Source: Tenacibaculum agarivorans
GTDB taxonomy: Bacteria; Bacteroidota; Bacteroidia; Flavobacteriales; Flavobacteriaceae
Assembly: GCF_001936575.1 (NCBI RefSeq)
Contig: NZ_MSMP01000001.1
Span: forward strand, 62,001-126,000
DNA: 64,000 nt
Direction: 5' to 3'
Shown: positions 1 to 9,057 of the stretch, piece after piece
How the letters are laid out: the number at the start of each line of letters is the position of its first letter
Position numbering within the stretch: the first letter of the stretch is position 1
The notes under the pieces: generated by a model
Told to the model about the DNA's origin: nothing
What the model saw: the letters and a program-made list of their open reading frames with translations, nothing else
The model's database searches: none
Position numbers and translations under genes: made by a program

Positions 1-258
1 TTTAGAGATGTGGGATTTCATCTTACTCAACATGAAATTGAAATTTTCCTAGAAAAAACAATAGATGCGAAAATGCAAAAAACATGTGGTGATTGCACAG
101 CAGGTAACAACTGTAGGTCTATATTATTACAAACCCCTTCTAACAAAGTAAGCATGGCAGTTTCTATGATAGATTTAGGTCAAATAGAAGATTTGTTAAA
201 AGGAACTTTATTCCAACTAAAATTGGATAATTATATAGAAGAAATGTGTAGAAATTAA
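1..258 (+). CDS. Hypothetical protein, C-terminal part (5' end outside window)
   Basis: The reading frame is open from the first base of the window, so this is probably the 3' part of a longer gene; the GTG at position 10 need not be the start. About 85 residues are visible. They include a CGDC...NNC cysteine cluster followed by a QTPSNK segment and a helical C-terminus. The pattern is reminiscent of small cytosolic flavobacterial DUF6686-like proteins, but I cannot confirm that and assign no function. A rho-independent terminator follows directly, so this is the last gene of its transcript. Confidence 0.6.
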   Translation, partial: FRDVGFHLTQHEIEIFLEKTIDAKMQKTCGDCTAGNNCRSILLQTPSNKVSMAVSMIDLGQIEDLLKGTLFQLKLDNYIEEMCRN

Positions 259-260
259 AA

Positions 261-296
261 AAGCTCACTAAAAAGTGAGCTTCTAAACTATTTTTT
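261..296 (+). terminator. Intrinsic terminator after the first gene
   Basis: A perfect 9-bp stem (AAGCTCACT with AGTGAGCTT, 4-nt loop) begins 2 bases after the stop codon. A T-rich tract follows about 8 nt later at 290-296. It separates the rightward gene from the convergent leftward nuclease gene. Confidence 0.7.
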
Positions 297-1331
297 CTCT
301 TTAATTAAATATAAATACACTGGGTAATGATCACTATAACCTCCCGTATATTGTCCATTAGAAAAACTTCGATAAGGATACCCTTTATACCTACCTTTCT
401 TTTGTACTAAAAAACGTTTATTAAAGATTCCCGATTTGAACATTTTATATGATGAAAAATCTTTTTCTCCATCTTTATTAAGTAATGGTGAAGTAAATAA
501 AATCTGATCAAAAAGACTTAAATTATCTCTATACGCTGTAGTATTCAAACCTTTTTCAAACATTTCTTCATAAGGATTGTAGATATCTTTCTCTTTTACT
601 TTGATCTTATTAGATTTAGTTTGTAAAACTTCTTTGAATGACTTATTCATAGGATCATCATTAAAATCTCCCATAATTATAATTTTTGCATTCTCATCAT
701 TAGCACGAATCTTTTCAATCATTTGAGTCACTTTATAAGCCGCTTTTTCTCTTAAAGGACTACTTTTAGCCTCTCCACCTCTTCTAGATGGCCAGTGGTT
801 TACTATTATATGTACCAGTTCATCATCTAAATATCCTGATACTAATAAAATATCTCTTGTATATATTTTTTTATTTTCAGCATATATGTTAGGGTTCACC
901 GCTTCATAATGCACTGGTTTAAAGTAACGTTGTTGATATAACAAAGCTACATCAATACCTCTCTTATCCGGCGAATCGAAATGAATAATACCATAACGTT
1001 TCTTTTTTAACTTATCACTTTTCACTAAATCTTCTAAAACAGTTTTGTTTTCTATTTCTGCTACACCTAAAATAGCAGGACTAGTTTTGGCTTTTTCTTT
1101 ACCTAATACATCGATAACTTCACCCAGCTTATTTATTTTGTCCCAATATACCTCAGATCTATTAGCCTTCATTTCCATAATCGGACTAAATTCATCATTT
1201 TTAGTGGTATCATTGATAGTATCAAATAAATTCTCTAAATTGTAAAAAGCAACTGTTCTTATTTTATATTCCTTTTGAGCTACAATAGGCACTATTGTGA
1301 ATAGTGCTAACAAAAAAGTTATTTTTCTCAT
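288..1331 (-). CDS. Secreted endonuclease/exonuclease/phosphatase (EEP) family protein
   Basis: The start is set at the ATG at 1331, which gives a 347-residue protein opening with a clean signal peptide (MRKITFLLALFTIVPIVAQ). The upstream in-frame ATG at 1409 would put charged, non-signal residues first and would run across the promoter. EEP-fold (DNase I-like) motifs are present in order: FYNLENLF near the N-terminus, AEIEN, NHWPSRRGG, MGDFNDDP and the terminal SDHYPV. These carry the expected metal-binding Asn/Glu and catalytic Asp/His residues. The family hydrolyses phosphodiester bonds; a secreted member is likely to degrade extracellular nucleic acid or phosphoesters. It is divergent from a TonB receptor-DUF5689 operon with a Pho-box-like site between, which suggests phosphate scavenging. 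That role is inference. Confidence 0.85.
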   Translation of the reverse strand: MRKITFLLALFTIVPIVAQKEYKIRTVAFYNLENLFDTINDTTKNDEFSPIMEMKANRSEVYWDKINKLGEVIDVLGKEKAKTSPAILGVAEIENKTVLEDLVKSDKLKKKRYGIIHFDSPDKRGIDVALLYQQRYFKPVHYEAVNPNIYAENKKIYTRDILLVSGYLDDELVHIIVNHWPSRRGGEAKSSPLREKAAYKVTQMIEKIRANDENAKIIIMGDFNDDPMNKSFKEVLQTKSNKIKVKEKDIYNPYEEMFEKGLNTTAYRDNLSLFDQILFTSPLLNKDGEKDFSSYKMFKSGIFNKRFLVQKKGRYKGYPYRSFSNGQYTGGYSDHYPVYLYLIKEKK

Positions 1332-1354
1332 CTTAATTATCTCTTTGAGTGCCG

Positions 1355-1362
1355 CAAATGTA
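1355..1362 (-). promoter_or_regulatory. -7 element for the EEP nuclease gene
   Basis: Minus-strand TACATTTG matches the Bacteroidetes TAnnTTTG consensus and lies 24 nt upstream of the chosen ATG. This placement also argues against the longer start at 1409. No good -33 TTTG was seen at 19 nt. Confidence 0.55.
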
Positions 1363-1412
1363 AAACAAAATCTAAGCCAACTCATCCTTTTTAAATGGTA
1401 TATTCTCAAATG

Positions 1413-1457
1413 TTAATATTAAGTTAACATTAACAGTCTTTAAAAAACATAAGTTTG
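1413..1457 (+). promoter_or_regulatory. Putative Pho-box promoter for the TonB receptor operon
   Basis: Two 7-mers, TTAATAT (1413-1419) and TTAACAT (1424-1430), are separated by 4 nt, giving the 11-bp direct-repeat period typical of PhoB-type sites. Exactly 19 nt later comes TAAGTTTG (1450-1457), a match to the TAnnTTTG -7 consensus. No TTG is seen at -33, as expected for an activator-dependent promoter. The same geometry recurs upstream of the PiT transporter (6686-6730). The regulator's identity is inferred, not shown. Confidence 0.5.
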
Positions 1458-1488
1458 CACGCATTTTTTTTAAAAAATAACAACTTAT

Positions 1489-4257
1489 ATGAAACAAATT
1501 ATCTTAACAGTATTCCTGAGTTTAGTAACTCTTACGGGATTATTAGCCCAAAGTACTGTAAAAGGAGTTGTAAAAGACAGCAACTCAGAAGAGGTAGTAC
1601 AAGGAGTTTCAATCAGTATTGAAGGAAGAAAAGAAAGCCAGCTAACTAAGGCAGATGGTACATTTTCTTTACAAGGTTTACCTGATGGAAAATTCATTGT
1701 TACACTAAAAAAAGAAGGTTATGAAACACAAAACTATCCTGTTACACTAAGTGGTAGTGTTGTTGATTTAGGTGAAATCTTCATGTATGAAGATGAATTT
1801 TCTGAAAATCAAGATTTAAGTACCATCATAATAGCAGATGATGAGTTGAGTGACGATGCAAATGGAGCTGACAATATATCAAGCTTATTGCAATCTTCAA
1901 GAGATGTTTATTTACGTGCTGCTGCTTTTGAGTTTAGCTCATCTTTCTTCAGAATTAGAGGATTAGATTCTGATAACGCTAAATTACTTATCAATGGTAT
2001 TGAAATGAATAAGCTTGAAACTGGTCGTCCTGAATGGGCTAACTGGGGTGGTTTAAATGATGTACTAAGAAATCAAGAATTCACAAATGGTTTAGCTCCT
2101 TCTAATTACACTTTCGGAGGTGTTTTAGGATCTACTCACATTAGTACCAGAGCATCACAATATCGTAAAGGAGCTAGAATTTCTTATGCATCTTCTAACA
2201 GAAGTTACCGTCATAGAGTAATGGGTACGTATTCTTCTGGTTTATTGAAAGATGGATGGGCATTTACAGTATCTGGTAGTAGAAGAGCTGCTAGCGAAGG
2301 ATTCGCAGAAGGTACTTCTTATGATGCTACTTCGATGCTTGCTTCTATTGAAAAAGTATTCAATAACCAACACAGTTTAAACTTAACTTCGGTATTTACT
2401 TCTAACAAAAGAGGAGTTGGGTCTCCAATTACTCAAGAAGTTTTTGATTTAAAAGGTGTTCGTTATAACGCAAACTGGGGTTTACAAAATGGCGACATTA
2501 GAAACTCAAGAATTAAAGATGTGGAAGAGCCATTTGTAATGTTAGGACATTATTGGGATTTGAATGATAAAGTTAGTATTAATACTAATTTATCTTATCA
2601 GTTTGGTAAAATTGGTAGAAGTAGAATTGATTTTAATGCAGGACAAAATCCAAACCCTATTGATTTTAGAAACTTACCTAGTTTTTGGATTGATGAAGGT
2701 GACTTAGCTCAAGCTTTTGAAGCTGAACAACGCTTTTTAAATGATGGACAATTAGACTGGAATAGTCTTTATAGTGCTAACATAAACAATTCTCAACAAG
2801 GTTTAGACGCTGCTTATGTATTAAGTGAAGATAGAATTGATGATAAAGTTTTTAATGCTAATACTATCATTAATGCAGAGATTACAGACAATATTACTAT
2901 TAATGGTAGATTACAATATACAAATTTAGAATCTGAACGATTTGCTAATGTTTTAGATATGTTAGGAAGTACTACAGGGTATCTTGATATTAACAGGTTT
3001 GCAGATATTAGTGCACCTGAAAGACAAAGTGATTTACTAAATCCTAATAGAATAGTAAATAAAGGAGATCGTTTTAAATACAACTATATTATCAACTCTG
3101 AAGTAATGAATGGTTTTGTTCAAGGACAATTCAAATTCAATAAAGTTGATTTTTATGTAGCTGCTGATATTACAAGAACTTCACACCAAAGAGAAGGTTT
3201 ATACCAAAGTGGACGTTTTGAAAACAACTCTTTAGGAAAATCTGAAAAGCAAGATTTTACTACTTTCGGAGCTAAAGGTGGAATTACTTATAAAATATCA
3301 GGTAGACATATTTTAGATTTTAATGCGGGATACTTAGAAAAAGCTCCAACTATTAGAAATACATTTACTCAAGTGAGAGAAAGTAATCTAATTACTAATA
3401 ATCTTACTACGGAAAAAGTATTGTCTTTTGATGCTAGTTACATTGTAAGAACACCTAAATTCACATCAAGAATTACTGGTTACTTCACTCAAATTGAAGA
3501 TGATATAGATTCCAACTTCTTCTTCTTCCAATCTGAACTATTTAATCAGTTTGTTCAAGAAACTATTACTGGAGCAAATAAGCAACATTTAGGTGTAGAA
3601 TTAGGATTTGAATATAAAGTTACTCCTACTTTAGCGGTTAAAGGTGCTGCAAATATTGGTGAATATGTGTATACTAATAACCCAACTAATGTTGAATTTT
3701 CTACAGAAGATACTGCAGAATCTAGACAACAAGGATTTGTTGGTGGAGTTAGATCTTTTGGAACTACTTTCTTAAAGAACTATCGTTTAAACTCAGGACC
3801 GCAAACAGCATATTCGTTAGGTTTAGAATATCGTGATCCAGATTATTGGTGGGTAAGCTTAACAGGAAATTATTTTGATGATACTTTTATTGGTGTTAGC
3901 CCAGTTTTAAGAACTAATGCTTTCTTCGAAGATAATGATGGATTACCTATAACTGATTATGATCCTGTAGAAGCAAAGAGATTATTACAGCAAGAAGAGT
4001 TTGAAGGTTACTTTATCGCAAATGCTATTGGAGGAAAATCTTGGAAAATAAGTAAAGACAACAAATATGTAGGATTTACTTTAGGGATTAACAATATCTT
4101 TGATCAAGTATTTAGAACAGGTGGTTTTGAACAGGCTAGAACAGGTGGATACAATCAACTGAAAGAAGATTTTGATAGAGAGAAAAGATTATTTGGGCCA
4201 AGATATTGGTATGGTAGAGGTACTAACTACTTCTTCAATGTTTATTACAGATTCTAA
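1489..4257 (+). CDS. TonB-dependent receptor with carboxypeptidase-regulatory-like domain
   Basis: This 922-residue outer-membrane receptor starts with a signal peptide (MKQIILTVFLSLVTLTGLLAQ). A CarboxypepD_reg-like beta-sandwich follows at about residues 22-95, then a plug domain (around FFRIRGLDSDNAKLLINGIEMN) and a long beta-barrel. The C-terminus ends in aromatic YYRF, as expected for BAM-inserted barrels. It is followed after 24 nt by a DUF5689 lipoprotein gene, which is very probably co-transcribed, and is divergent from a secreted EEP nuclease. The ligand cannot be read from sequence. With the phosphatase/nuclease neighbours and the Pho-box-like promoter, uptake of phosphorylated compounds or nucleic-acid products is the favoured inference. 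Confidence 0.9.
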   Translation: MKQIILTVFLSLVTLTGLLAQSTVKGVVKDSNSEEVVQGVSISIEGRKESQLTKADGTFSLQGLPDGKFIVTLKKEGYETQNYPVTLSGSVVDLGEIFMYEDEFSENQDLSTIIIADDELSDDANGADNISSLLQSSRDVYLRAAAFEFSSSFFRIRGLDSDNAKLLINGIEMNKLETGRPEWANWGGLNDVLRNQEFTNGLAPSNYTFGGVLGSTHISTRASQYRKGARISYASSNRSYRHRVMGTYSSGLLKDGWAFTVSGSRRAASEGFAEGTSYDATSMLASIEKVFNNQHSLNLTSVFTSNKRGVGSPITQEVFDLKGVRYNANWGLQNGDIRNSRIKDVEEPFVMLGHYWDLNDKVSINTNLSYQFGKIGRSRIDFNAGQNPNPIDFRNLPSFWIDEGDLAQAFEAEQRFLNDGQLDWNSLYSANINNSQQGLDAAYVLSEDRIDDKVFNANTIINAEITDNITINGRLQYTNLESERFANVLDMLGSTTGYLDINRFADISAPERQSDLLNPNRIVNKGDRFKYNYIINSEVMNGFVQGQFKFNKVDFYVAADITRTSHQREGLYQSGRFENNSLGKSEKQDFTTFGAKGGITYKISGRHILDFNAGYLEKAPTIRNTFTQVRESNLITNNLTTEKVLSFDASYIVRTPKFTSRITGYFTQIEDDIDSNFFFFQSELFNQFVQETITGANKQHLGVELGFEYKVTPTLAVKGAANIGEYVYTNNPTNVEFSTEDTAESRQQGFVGGVRSFGTTFLKNYRLNSGPQTAYSLGLEYRDPDYWWVSLTGNYFDDTFIGVSPVLRTNAFFEDNDGLPITDYDPVEAKRLLQQEEFEGYFIANAIGGKSWKISKDNKYVGFTLGINNIFDQVFRTGGFEQARTGGYNQLKEDFDREKRLFGPRYWYGRGTNYFFNVYYRF

Positions 4258-4281
4258 AAAAATAAAACACACATTTCAATC

Positions 4282-5715
4282 ATGAAAAAAAATATATTTA
4301 AATCAATAACCGTAATTTTAATTACATTTATGTTATTCTCTTGTGTTGAGGATAGCTTTGATGTTCCAGTTCCAACTGGTAACGAACAAAATAAAGAATT
4401 AAGCATTATTTTAGGGAAAATTGCTACTGACGACACTTGGAATTTAGTTAGTATTGCTGATTTAAAATCAAGATTTACCTCTGGAGATGCACCTTTATTA
4501 ATCGACAAAAATGATGTAGTAAAAGGATATGTAGTATCTTCTGATCGTACTGGTAACTTCTTCCAAGAAATTTACATTCAAGATGCTCCTGAAAACCCAA
4601 CAGCAGGTATTAAAGTAGCATTAAGCTTAAGAAATAGTTATACTAAATTCAATATTGGTAGAGAAGTATATATCCAATTAAACGGATTATACTTAGGAGA
4701 AACAAACTCTGGAGATGGTATTACTACTATTGGAGGAAAAGTAAAAGCTGACGATGCTGATGAAGTAGATGAAATCACTGAAAATCAAATCAATGTATTC
4801 AATCATATTTTAAGATCTGATAAAACTGAAGTTATAGTACCAACTGCTATAAAAGCTTCACAAATCAACGGTAACTTAATCGGTACTTTTGTTAGAATAG
4901 AAGAGGCTTTCTTCCCAGAAGATTTAAAAGATCAAACTATTGTAGATCCTAAAGAGGACTTTGACACACAGAGAACATTAGCTGCTTGTGGAAATTTAGG
5001 AGAAGATAAATTTATTTTAGAAACGAGTTCTTTTGCTAACTTTTCTTCAGTAAAAATTCAAACTGAAAAAGGAGGTACAATTGACGCAGTTGTTACTAAA
5101 GATTTTAGAGGAGACAACTTTGTTGTTGTAATTAACGATTACAGTGATATTAACTTCGATAAGGATGTGGATTGTGCTATTGATGCTCTTGCTTGTACTG
5201 GTGCTACATCTACTACTAGAGAAATCTTTAATGAAGATTTCCAATCAATTACTAACGAATCTCAATTAGACGGTTTAGGTTGGACTAATATTAATATATC
5301 TGGAGGAAGTGAAAGATACGAGCGTAGCTCTTTTAGTGGTGATACTTACTTAAAAATATCTGCTTTTGGTACAGGAGAAGCTCCTTTAGAAGCTTGGTTA
5401 GTTAGTCCTGCTATTAATTTAGATAGTAGTACAGAAGAAGAACTTACATTTGAAGTGTCTGCTAACTTTGAAACAGGTAAAATTTTATCTGCATTCATAA
5501 CTGAAAATTACACTGGAGATCCTACTACTACAGAGTGGACACAATTAAACGCTGATATTCCAGTTGGAGGAAGTAGTTTTGGAAGCTTTGTAAAATCCAC
5601 TATAAACATCTCTTGTTTAAATGGTGATGTACACGTAGCTTTTAGATATATTGGTAATGCAGGTGCTGATGAAACTAGATATCACATTGACGATATTAAA
5701 GTAACGGGAAAATAA
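4282..5715 (+). CDS. DUF5689 / choice-of-anchor J lipoprotein
   Basis: This 477-residue exported lipoprotein has signal sequence and lipobox ending LFSC (Cys about residue 21). The first part (about 35-290) looks like DUF5689: VKGYVVSSDRTGNFF, IYIQD and a beta-rich OB-like region followed by VVINDYSDI. The C-terminal part (about 305-477) resembles a choice-of-anchor J / MAM-like jelly-roll: NEDFQS, WTNINISGG, LEAWLVSPAINL, FRYIGN and the terminal YHIDDIKVTG. It sits 24 nt after the TonB receptor and before a strong terminator, so it is likely its surface-exposed partner. Substrate binding is inferred only from this pairing. Confidence 0.85.
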   Translation: MKKNIFKSITVILITFMLFSCVEDSFDVPVPTGNEQNKELSIILGKIATDDTWNLVSIADLKSRFTSGDAPLLIDKNDVVKGYVVSSDRTGNFFQEIYIQDAPENPTAGIKVALSLRNSYTKFNIGREVYIQLNGLYLGETNSGDGITTIGGKVKADDADEVDEITENQINVFNHILRSDKTEVIVPTAIKASQINGNLIGTFVRIEEAFFPEDLKDQTIVDPKEDFDTQRTLAACGNLGEDKFILETSSFANFSSVKIQTEKGGTIDAVVTKDFRGDNFVVVINDYSDINFDKDVDCAIDALACTGATSTTREIFNEDFQSITNESQLDGLGWTNINISGGSERYERSSFSGDTYLKISAFGTGEAPLEAWLVSPAINLDSSTEEELTFEVSANFETGKILSAFITENYTGDPTTTEWTQLNADIPVGGSSFGSFVKSTINISCLNGDVHVAFRYIGNAGADETRYHIDDIKVTGK

Positions 5716-5736
5716 TTCTTTCCTTATATAAATCAA

Positions 5737-5765
5737 AACCGAGCTTTTAAAAGCTCGGTTTTTTT
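5737..5765 (+). terminator. Intrinsic terminator of the TonB receptor-DUF5689 operon
   Basis: A 12-bp perfect stem (AACCGAGCTTTT with AAAAGCTCGGTT, essentially no loop in DNA) is followed by a run of seven T. It lies 22 nt after the stop codon. Confidence 0.85.
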
Positions 5766-5788
5766 ATGCATATTTATCAAAAAGAATT

Positions 5789-6676
5789 ATGTCTGCAAAT
5801 CGAAGAATCACTCGAGCATTTAATAATGCGAAAATGCTTTCTCTAAACGAGGATTCTAAATATATTTTTTTCTCTGATTGTCATAGAGGTGACAATAGTT
5901 TTGCAGACGACTTTGCTCGTAATAGAAAAATATACAACCACGCCATGTCCACCTATTTTTCTAAAGGATTCACTTACATAGAACTCGGTGATGGTGATGA
6001 ATTATGGGAAAATAATTTCACTAGTATTTTTAAAGCGAATAAAGACACTTTTTTAATCTTAAAAAAATTTCATGATTTGAATCGGCTTCACTTTATTTGG
6101 GGTAATCATGATATGGACTATAAAAGTTCTAAACACATTCAAAAAAATTTAGCTTCATACTATGAAGATGCTACTGAAGAAAATAAAGAATTTATGCCTA
6201 ATGCATCATTTTCTGAAGCTATTCAATTACAAAACGATAATGGCAAGTCAATCTTCTTACTTCATGGTCATCAAGCCGATTGGTTTAACTATACGTTCTG
6301 GAAATTGAGTAGATTTTTAGTAAGATTTCTATGGAAACCTTTACAAATCATAGGAATAAAAGATCCTACTAGTCCTGCACAAAACTTTAAAGAGTTAATA
6401 AAAGTAGAACGACATTTGGAAAAATGGATTAAAAAAAATAACAATCAAGTAATTGTGACTGGTCATACTCATAGGCCTAGGTTCCCACAACCTAATGAAT
6501 TACCTTATTTCAACGATGGAAGTTGTGTGCATCCTAGATGTATTACTGGTATTGAAATAGAAAATTATGAAATCACATTGATCAAATGGCATTTAACTAC
6601 ACTTGAAAACGGAACCATGAAAATTGTTAAAACTATTCTTGAAGGCCCTCAAAACTTAAGTAATTACTTTGATTAA
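5789..6676 (+). CDS. Metallophosphoesterase, LpxH-like (UDP-2,3-diacylglucosamine diphosphatase type)
   Basis: This 295-residue protein has no signal peptide. It carries the calcineurin-like metallophosphoesterase motif series in order: DCHRGD (D-x-H), GDGDELWE (GD-x-x-E), GNHD, LLHGH and VTGHTHRP. The acidic DxH...GD...GNH(D)...GHTH set binds a dinuclear metal centre. The family includes LpxH-type lipid A pyrophosphatases and other phosphoesterases. This one is longer than classical LpxH (about 240 residues), so it may act on another phosphate ester. It starts soon after the upstream terminator and 81 nt before the PiT transporter gene, which fits phosphate metabolism. No promoter was recognised for it. 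Confidence 0.8.
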   Translation: MSANRRITRAFNNAKMLSLNEDSKYIFFSDCHRGDNSFADDFARNRKIYNHAMSTYFSKGFTYIELGDGDELWENNFTSIFKANKDTFLILKKFHDLNRLHFIWGNHDMDYKSSKHIQKNLASYYEDATEENKEFMPNASFSEAIQLQNDNGKSIFLLHGHQADWFNYTFWKLSRFLVRFLWKPLQIIGIKDPTSPAQNFKELIKVERHLEKWIKKNNNQVIVTGHTHRPRFPQPNELPYFNDGSCVHPRCITGIEIENYEITLIKWHLTTLENGTMKIVKTILEGPQNLSNYFD

Positions 6677-6685
6677 ATTCATTTC

Positions 6686-6730
6686 ATAACAATTAGGTAA
6701 CATACCCAAAAGCGTAGGTTTTTACTTTTG
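6686..6730 (+). promoter_or_regulatory. Putative Pho-box promoter for the PiT transporter
   Basis: The 7-mers ATAACAA (6686-6692) and GTAACAT (6697-6703) are separated by TTAG. After exactly 19 nt comes TACTTTTG (6723-6730), a perfect TAnnTTTG. Box-to-box period (11 bp) and box-to-promoter spacing (19 nt) equal those at 1413-1457. The -7 element overlaps an in-frame TTG at 6728, so translation must start downstream, at the ATG at 6758. Confidence 0.5.
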
Positions 6731-6757
6731 TCGAGATTTTATAATCTTAGTATTACC

Positions 6758-9013
6758 ATGGGGGATCCATATATTTTAATGTTAGTAGCTTTAGCAGCAC
6801 TAGCAATTTTAGATTTAGTTGTAGGAGTTAGTAATGATGCCGTTAATTTTTTGAACTCTGCTATTGGTTCAAAGGCAATTCCTATTAAAACTATTATGAT
6901 TATCGCCAGTGTAGGTGTATTTTTTGGTGCCGTTTCATCAAGTGGAATGATGGAGGTAGCAAGGAAAGGAATTTTCAATCCAAACATGTTTATGTTTGAA
7001 GAAATCATGTACATCTTTATGGCTGTAATGATTACCGATATCCTCTTGCTAGATATATTCAATTCTCTAGGAATGCCTACATCAACTACAGTATCAATTG
7101 TTTTTGAATTATTAGGAGCCTCAGTTGCTATAGCCTTGATAAAAATTTCAGCAAGTGATACTCAGTCTGTTGCCGATATTTGGTCTTATATTAATGATAA
7201 AAAAGCCATTGAAATCATCTTAGGTATTGTAATCTCGGTGATTGTAGCATTTACTGTAGGTGCTATTGTTCAATATTTTTCCAGAGTTATTTATTCTTTT
7301 GATTTTGAAAAAAGACCTATTTACATCAATGCTTTATTTGGTGGTTTTGCTATTTCTGCAATTACGTATTTTATTATCATAAAAGGATTAAAAGGAACTC
7401 CTTTTTATGTCAATATAAAAGGATTAATCGAAGGAAACTCTGCATTAATTATTGCTGGTAGTTTTATAGTATGGTCATTAATATCTTATGGTTTAATAAA
7501 ATTTTTAAAGATTAATATCCTAACAGCTATTGTTGCTATTGGAACATTTTCTCTAGCAATGGCTTTTGCTGGTAATGACTTAGTGAATTTTATTGGGGTG
7601 CCTATAGCTGCTTTGAACTCTTATGAGGCTTGGCAAGCTTCTGGTGTTGACGCTAATCAATTTTCAATGGGAGTCTTAGCAAAAAAAGTACCTTCAAATA
7701 CCATTTTATTATTGGTAGCTGGAGCCATTATGGTAATTACTTTATGGACTTCTAAAAAAGCGAAAGCTGTAATAGAAACAGGAATTAACCTTTCTCGTCA
7801 AGGAGATGGACATGAAAAGTTTAAACCTAATAATGCTTCTAGAGTAGTAGTAAGATTGGCAATGATTGCTAACAAAGGATTTAATGCATTACTTCCTTTG
7901 AAAACACAACAATACATCAACTCTAAATTTGAGAAACCTGTCATTAAACTCCCTAAGGACAAAACATATGAACTTCCTGCTTTTGATTTAGTTAGAGCTT
8001 CTGTAAACTTAATTATGGCTAGTATTTTAATCGCTATAGCTACTTCTATGAAGTTACCTCTATCTACTACTTATGTTACATTTATGGTAGCCATGGGTAC
8101 TTCGTTAGCGGATAGAGCTTGGGGTAGAGAAAGTGCAGTATATAGAGTAGCTGGTGTATTAAATGTAATCGGCGGATGGTTTTTAACAGCTATTATAGCC
8201 TTTACTGCCGCAGGAATTGTTGCTACCTTAATACAGTGGCATCAAGCTATGATACCTGTATTATTATTATTGGTCATCTTTATGTTGGTTAGAAGCACCT
8301 TACAATACTCTAAGAAAGCTAAAGAAGAAAAAAATCAAGAATTCATAGAACGTGCTGAATTAATTTCTATAAATGAAGTTATTGATGAAAGTGCTGAGCA
8401 TATCGCCAATGTTGCAGACAGAGCTAATAAATTATACTCGAATGTAGTAACTGATTTAGCTACTCATGACTTAAACAAGCTTAAAAAAACAGAAAAACAT
8501 GTAACCAAACTTCATGATGAAATTGAAAGTTTAAAAAATGGGGTATTCTATTTTATAAGATCGTTAGATGATACTTCTGTAGAAGCTAGTAAATTCTACA
8601 TTTTAATTCTTGGATATTTACAAGACGTAACTCAATCTATAAGCTACATCTCTAAAATAACGTATAATCACGTAAACAACAATCATAAGAACCTTAAAAA
8701 ATCACAACTCAAAGATTTAAGTAGTATAAATGACAAGCTTACTGGATTACTAGATAAAGTAAGTGTTACTTTTCAAAACAAATCATTTGATAATTTAAAT
8801 GAAGTACTCAACGGTAAAGCAGAATTATTAAATGATTTAACGTCATCAATTGAAAAACAAGTTGAGCGCATTAGAACTGTAGAAACTAGTCCAAAAAACA
8901 CGACATTATATTTTAGTATCTTATTAGAAACTCAAGATTTAGTTTCTGCATTAATTAGTTTATTAGAAAGCTGTAACGAATTTTACATTTCTTCTAAATC
9001 TTTAAATGCTTAA
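6758..9013 (+). CDS. PiT-family inorganic phosphate transporter with C-terminal PhoU-like domain
   Basis: The 751-residue protein starts at the ATG at 6758; the TTG at 6728 lies inside the promoter. The N-terminal half has many hydrophobic segments and the duplicated PiT signature: VVGVSNDAVNFLNSAIGS near residue 20 and AFAGNDLVNFIGVPIAA near 270. These are the phosphate/cation-binding repeats. After the last membrane segment (about residue 520), some 230 residues form a charged, helical PhoU-like region (ADRANKLYSNVVTDL, HDEIESLKNGVFYFIRSL). Low-affinity phosphate uptake coupled to cations is the family role. The fused PhoU-like tail suggests built-in regulation, as known for other Bacteroidetes PiT proteins. 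Convergent terminator follows. Confidence 0.9.
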   Translation: MGDPYILMLVALAALAILDLVVGVSNDAVNFLNSAIGSKAIPIKTIMIIASVGVFFGAVSSSGMMEVARKGIFNPNMFMFEEIMYIFMAVMITDILLLDIFNSLGMPTSTTVSIVFELLGASVAIALIKISASDTQSVADIWSYINDKKAIEIILGIVISVIVAFTVGAIVQYFSRVIYSFDFEKRPIYINALFGGFAISAITYFIIIKGLKGTPFYVNIKGLIEGNSALIIAGSFIVWSLISYGLIKFLKINILTAIVAIGTFSLAMAFAGNDLVNFIGVPIAALNSYEAWQASGVDANQFSMGVLAKKVPSNTILLLVAGAIMVITLWTSKKAKAVIETGINLSRQGDGHEKFKPNNASRVVVRLAMIANKGFNALLPLKTQQYINSKFEKPVIKLPKDKTYELPAFDLVRASVNLIMASILIAIATSMKLPLSTTYVTFMVAMGTSLADRAWGRESAVYRVAGVLNVIGGWFLTAIIAFTAAGIVATLIQWHQAMIPVLLLLVIFMLVRSTLQYSKKAKEEKNQEFIERAELISINEVIDESAEHIANVADRANKLYSNVVTDLATHDLNKLKKTEKHVTKLHDEIESLKNGVFYFIRSLDDTSVEASKFYILILGYLQDVTQSISYISKITYNHVNNNHKNLKKSQLKDLSSINDKLTGLLDKVSVTFQNKSFDNLNEVLNGKAELLNDLTSSIEKQVERIRTVETSPKNTTLYFSILLETQDLVSALISLLESCNEFYISSKSLNA

Positions 9014-9023
9014 CTAAAAATAT

Positions 9024-9057
9024 AAAAAAATCTCGGAAAATTTCCGAGATTTTTTTT
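9024..9057. terminator. Bidirectional terminator between PiT and serine hydrolase genes
   Basis: The stem AATCTCGGAAA with TTTCCGAGATT is flanked by A-tract and T-tract, so it can terminate both converging transcripts. Confidence 0.85.
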
